A DNA stretch of 64,000 bases. It comes from Nakamurella sp. PAMC28650 (GTDB lineage: Bacteria; Actinomycetota; Actinomycetes; Mycobacteriales; Nakamurellaceae). Of this stretch, positions 60,696 through 64,000 are shown in pieces. Under the pieces are notes generated by a model that searched no databases, was not told where the DNA came from, and was given only the letters and a program-made list of their open reading frames with translations. Every line of letters starts with the position of its first letter. Position 1 is the stretch's first letter. A program made the position numbers and the translations under genes. The stretch lies in contig NZ_CP060298.1 of NCBI RefSeq assembly GCF_014303395.1, positions 682,001 to 746,000 on the forward strand, in the 5' to 3' direction.

Positions 60696-63600
60696 TCAAC
60701 CGGTGGGAGTACCCATCGCGAAGGCGAAAACGTGCAGGGGACCCGCCGTGACGCTGGTCGGGAGGGTGATGCTCGCGACAGTCCTTCCGGCCGTCAACGG
60801 TGCCTTCGCCGTGAAGAGGTAGGCCTTGACGTTGTCCCGGCCACCGTTGCTGATGTCCCGGTAAGGCGTCGTCGCAGCGATCAGGTTGCCGTCGGCCGGC
60901 CCGGGGGCGCTGCCCCCGTTGAGGGTCCAGTCGCTGAAGCCCAGGTTCACTGTCTGAGTGGACCCGTCGGTGAAGGTCACCACGAAATCGCCTTCCGAGC
61001 CGGGGTTTCCGTTGGTCGAGCTGCCGAGGATGCCGATCTGGGTCGCACCCTCCGTGCCGGACAGCGGGATCACCTGACCACCGGCCTCGATGTTGTCCAG
61101 GCCGCCCGGCGTGACGTCCGGCCAGGTGTAGCTCAGCCCGCCCGAGGTGACCGGCGCACCCGGCGAGACACCGACGGCGGCCAGGGCCTGGGCCGAGTAC
61201 GACCATCCCTCGCCGTCGAAGCTGGCCGAGGTGGACCGGCCGTCGTTCGCCACACCGGCGACGTCGTAGAACGGCCACAGCGAACCCGGCTTGGCCACGT
61301 CGACCTCGACGACCACATCGGGAAGCGCGTTCCCCATGCCATCGCGCAGCGAGAACCTCTGGTAGTAGCGGCCTTCCGCAGTCGGCGCCGCCACCGTGAC
61401 GGCCTGCGTGCGCTGCCCGTTCTTCCCCAGGATCAACGAACCGGACGACGGGCCGCCAGTGGTCCCCGATCCGTTGGACACCGCCGACCAGGTCACCACC
61501 TGCTGCCTGCCGGACAGATCACGCGCACCCACCTGCACCGTGGCCGCCACTCCCGGAGAAGTGACCACCACGCTCTGACCGGTGAACCCGAGGGCGGACC
61601 TCAGTCCACGGGTGTCCGACGGCGGTGCGTCCGCCGCCGCCGCGGCAAACGAATTGTTCGCCGTGGTGCCGAGATTCACCGTCACCACGCCGCCGGTGGT
61701 GATCAGACCCGGCTGGAGGTAGGCGCGCGTCCAACTCGCTCCATTGCTCGTCACGCTCTGCACGTAGGGCGCGCCGACGGCCGCTTTCGGCGCGTTGACC
61801 ATCAGGGTCTTCCCGGACGGCAGGTGGATGGCTGCCCTGGCGAACACCGGACTCCCCAGTGCGAGGTCGGGGGTACCTGGCGTTTCCGGGTAGAACCCGA
61901 GAGCGGACCAGACGTACCAGGCGCTCATCGTGCCGAGGTCGTCGTTGCCCGCGATACCGGCCGGGGTGTTCGAGAAGATCTGCTGCTGGATGGAGCGCAC
62001 CGTCTCCTGTGTCTTCCATGGAGCACCGGCATAGTCGTACTCCCAGGGGATCTCGATGCTGGGCTCGTTGCCGAAGTCGGCATTCGCCGAGGTCGGATTC
62101 TTGATCTTCGCTGTCAGTGCATCGAGCTTGGTGATCCACGCGACGTTCCCTCCGGCGGCGGCGATCAGGCCTTTCAGGTCGAACGGCTCCATCGGCGTGT
62201 ACTGCGCGCTGGACCCCTCGACGAAGCCCTGGGAGGAGGTCGGCGAGAAGCCGGACCCGAAGGCTCCTGACGCCAGTTTCGGCTCCATGTAGTTGGTCGC
62301 CGGGTTGAAGACGTTCTGCCAGTTGTTGGCCCGCTCCGCATACGTTGCAGCGACGGCGCTCTGGCCGAGCGCACCGGCGAAGGAGGAGATGGCGTGGTCG
62401 GCCGTGTTGTATTCCTGCTGGGTGGAGACCGAACCGTAGAAGTTGCAGCAGCCGTAGCTCCCGTCGAGCGGCAGATAGCCGTTGGCCAGGTAGTACGACA
62501 GACCGGGACGCACGTCGTTCGGGGCATTGGCTTCCGATTCCATCGCCGCCAGCGCCTTGGTGGTGTTGAAGTCGGTGGCACCGAAGGCGTAGGCGTCGGC
62601 GATGATGGCATCGGCGGGATCACCCACCATCACGTAGGACTCACCGTTGTTCAGTGCCCACTTCGGGAGCAGCCCGGTCTGGTCGTACTGGTTCAGCATC
62701 GACCGGACCGAGTCACTGGTCTCCTGCGGCGCGACCATGGCGGCCAGCTGGACCTGGCTGCGGTAGATGTCCCATCCCGAGTAGTTGGCGTACTCGACGT
62801 GGCCGGTGGCCGCCTTGTGCACCTGGTTGTCGAAGCCCATGTACTGCCCGTTGACGTCGCTGAAGATGTTCGGGTGCAGCAGGGCGTGATACATGGCTGT
62901 GTAGAACGTCTTGTGGGCGGTCGGGTCGCCACCGCCGATCTGGATCCTGGCGAGCATCGCATTCCAGTCCGCGGTGGCCGCGGCCCTGACGGAGTCGAGG
63001 GCGAAGGTCGGGTTCTCGGTGGTGCGGTTGCGCTTCGCGTTGGCTGTGCTGACGTAGGAGATCCCGACGTTGGCCTGCACGGCCGCAGTGGTGCTCGTGT
63101 CGAAAGTGACGTAGGCGCCATCACTCCCGACCACCGGGGGAGCCAGAGCCAGGGGGCTCGTCGCACCGGCCGTCGCGGGCGTCTTCCCCGTGACATCGGG
63201 GCGTGGGCGCTGACGGCCGTTGGAGGACCTGGGCTGCAGGGTGTCGGTCCGCTTCACCTTCGGGGCGATGTTCCTGGTGATCTGCGACTGCTTGTTGCCG
63301 GCCTGGACACTCTGGTTCTGATAGGTCCCGAAGCCGGTGACCGGCTGGTCGAAGGTCATGTCGAAGTAGACCGTGTAGGAATCGTTGGCACCGCAGAAGT
63401 TTCCACTCGTCACCGCGCCGGTGATCTCCTCCGGGCCGATCACCTGGAATCGGGTCGCCGAAGATCCGGCCGCACTGTCGGAGAGCTTCAGGATCAGGTT
63501 CGACTCGGTGGTCCGTGGAAATGTGAATCTGGCCGCCCCGGTACGCGGGGTCGCGGCGAGCTCGGTGGTGATGCCGCCGGCAGCAAGCTGATAGTCGCCC

Positions 63601-64000
63601 GCGCTCGCCCGTTCCGCGGCGTGGTCCAACGGGAGCGTCGCCGCACCGGGGTCGGCTCCGACCGCACCGGTGGTCGGCAGGATGGGGATGTCGCCGGAGG
63701 CCGCACACCCCGGACCCGAGACGTGGGTGAGACTGAAGCCGGTCACAGCGTTGTCGTTGTACTCGTAGCCGCCTCCCGATGGCCGGCTCGGTGTGTCCGG
63801 ACTCCACTGCACCATGCCGAACGGGACGTCCGCACCAGGAAAGTCGTCGACCGCACCTGAAGTACCGATGATCGGATCGACGAACGAGACCGGATTCGCG
63901 ACGAACGCGGGCGCCGCCGCGCCGGCATCGGAGAGCGGCAGCGCGACGGTGGTGAGGAGGAGAGAAGCAGTGACTGCGAGGACGAGTCGCAGTCGACGTG
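60696..64000 (-). CDS. GH92-family alpha-mannosidase, secreted (5' end beyond the window)
   Basis: About 1100 residues are visible. Near the right edge the protein shows a hydrophobic signal-peptide-like core (LVLAVTASLLLTTVALPL), then PIIGTSG and DDFPGADVPFGMVQWSPDT, the start of the GH92 catalytic unit. Family blocks follow: LTHVSGPGC, YSGWDIYRSQ, MVGDPADAIIADAYAFGA, and NDDLGTMSAWYVWSALGFYP near 61930 on the minus strand. The C-terminal 350 residues form a NEW3-like beta domain and a carbohydrate-binding-like domain (GDFVVTFTDGSTQTVNLGFSDW). GH92 enzymes are calcium-dependent exo-alpha-mannosidases acting on alpha-1,2/1,3/1,6-linked mannose. The true start lies upstream of the visible sequence. 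Confidence 0.9.
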   Translation of the reverse strand, partial: RRLRLVLAVTASLLLTTVALPLSDAGAAAPAFVANPVSFVDPIIGTSGAVDDFPGADVPFGMVQWSPDTPSRPSGGGYEYNDNAVTGFSLTHVSGPGCAASGDIPILPTTGAVGADPGAATLPLDHAAERASAGDYQLAAGGITTELAATPRTGAARFTFPRTTESNLILKLSDSAAGSSATRFQVIGPEEITGAVTSGNFCGANDSYTVYFDMTFDQPVTGFGTYQNQSVQAGNKQSQITRNIAPKVKRTDTLQPRSSNGRQRPRPDVTGKTPATAGATSPLALAPPVVGSDGAYVTFDTSTTAAVQANVGISYVSTANAKRNRTTENPTFALDSVRAAATADWNAMLARIQIGGGDPTAHKTFYTAMYHALLHPNIFSDVNGQYMGFDNQVHKAATGHVEYANYSGWDIYRSQVQLAAMVAPQETSDSVRSMLNQYDQTGLLPKWALNNGESYVMVGDPADAIIADAYAFGATDFNTTKALAAMESEANAPNDVRPGLSYYLANGYLPLDGSYGCCNFYGSVSTQQEYNTADHAISSFAGALGQSAVAATYAERANNWQNVFNPATNYMEPKLASGAFGSGFSPTSSQGFVEGSSAQYTPMEPFDLKGLIAAAGGNVAWITKLDALTAKIKNPTSANADFGNEPSIEIPWEYDYAGAPWKTQETVRSIQQQIFSNTPAGIAGNDDLGTMSAWYVWSALGFYPETPGTPDLALGSPVFARAAIHLPSGKTLMVNAPKAAVGAPYVQSVTSNGASWTRAYLQPGLITTGGVVTVNLGTTANNSFAAAAADAPPSDTRGLRSALGFTGQSVVVTSPGVAATVQVGARDLSGRQQVVTWSAVSNGSGTTGGPSSGSLILGKNGQRTQAVTVAAPTAEGRYYQRFSLRDGMGNALPDVVVEVDVAKPGSLWPFYDVAGVANDGRSTSASFDGEGWSYSAQALAAVGVSPGAPVTSGGLSYTWPDVTPGGLDNIEAGGQVIPLSGTEGATQIGILGSSTNGNPGSEGDFVVTFTDGSTQTVNLGFSDWTLNGGSAPGPADGNLIAATTPYRDISNGGRDNVKAYLFTAKAPLTAGRTVASITLPTSVTAGPLHVFAFAMGTPTG

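Noticed and set aside
1..64000. CRISPR array, tRNA, rRNA, prophage or complete insertion sequence
   Set aside because: No regularly spaced repeats with unique spacers, no recognisable tRNA arms, no transposase or integrase motifs were found in the reading.

Overview
The window is a gene-dense, strongly G+C-rich stretch of an actinobacterial chromosome. The evidence is the heavy use of GTG starts, GTGA/ATGA stop-start overlaps, GAF/PAS-ANTAR regulators, a DUF222/13E12-type HNH protein, a GPP34 protein, a DUF1906 glycoside-hydrolase-like exoprotein, lipoproteins with Ser/Thr/Pro linkers and a mycoredoxin-sized glutaredoxin. The protein set suggests a Nakamurella-like or related high-GC soil actinobacterium; the genus is a guess from recall. 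No rRNA, tRNA, CRISPR array, integrase or complete insertion sequence was seen.

Layout. 1-6072: the N-terminal part of an Fpg/Nei DNA glycosylase, a flavin-dependent monooxygenase, a VOC-pxpB-pxpC operon (5-oxoprolinase subunits without pxpA) and two overlapping lipoprotein genes, one a trypsin-like protease. 6277-18735: a frameshifted DUF1906 exoprotein, a DUF5666 membrane protein divergent from a two-component system, a Na+/H+ antiporter, a UBP zinc finger, a metallo-beta-lactamase-fold hydrolase, GNAT, glutaredoxin, aminoglycoside phosphotransferase-like, dienelactone hydrolase, rhamnose mutarotase and pseudouridine synthase genes. 18862-25193: a HEXXH lipoprotein, a zinc alcohol dehydrogenase, membrane proteins and a PucR-type regulator.

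25220-38289 is the most coherent unit. One long leftward operon runs substrate-binding protein, two permeases, a double ATPase, a CocE/NonD hydrolase, a TetR regulator, a Rieske oxygenase and its FAD/2Fe-2S reductase. A large flavoenzyme of the dimethylglycine-demethylase/2,4-dienoyl-CoA reductase type is divergent from it. Together they look like a pathway that imports an N-methylated compound, hydrolyses it and strips its methyl groups. A spaced direct repeat in the divergent promoter is a candidate operator.

38434-51481 holds TerC, a frameshifted DUF222-HNH gene, a frameshifted GPP34 gene, DinB, a quinone oxidoreductase, an acyl-CoA ligase, two disrupted ANTAR regulators (one by an in-frame TGA at a probable Cys codon, one by a frameshift), a TetR regulator and a formate/nitrite channel. 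51679-64000 holds an SGNH hydrolase and an ornithine-cyclodeaminase-like gene translationally coupled to an aromatic-amino-acid-lyase-like gene. The lyase-like protein lacks the canonical Ala-Ser-Gly triad and carries a 21-bp tandem repeat. These are followed by an AbiEi-DUF559 protein, a Gfo/Idh/MocA oxidoreductase, an mhqD/mhqO-like pair divergent from a MarR regulator, and a GH92 mannosidase cut by the window end.

Four genes carry single-base indels in short C runs and one carries an in-frame stop. That is either local gene decay or residual sequencing error, and it should be settled before the products are interpreted.
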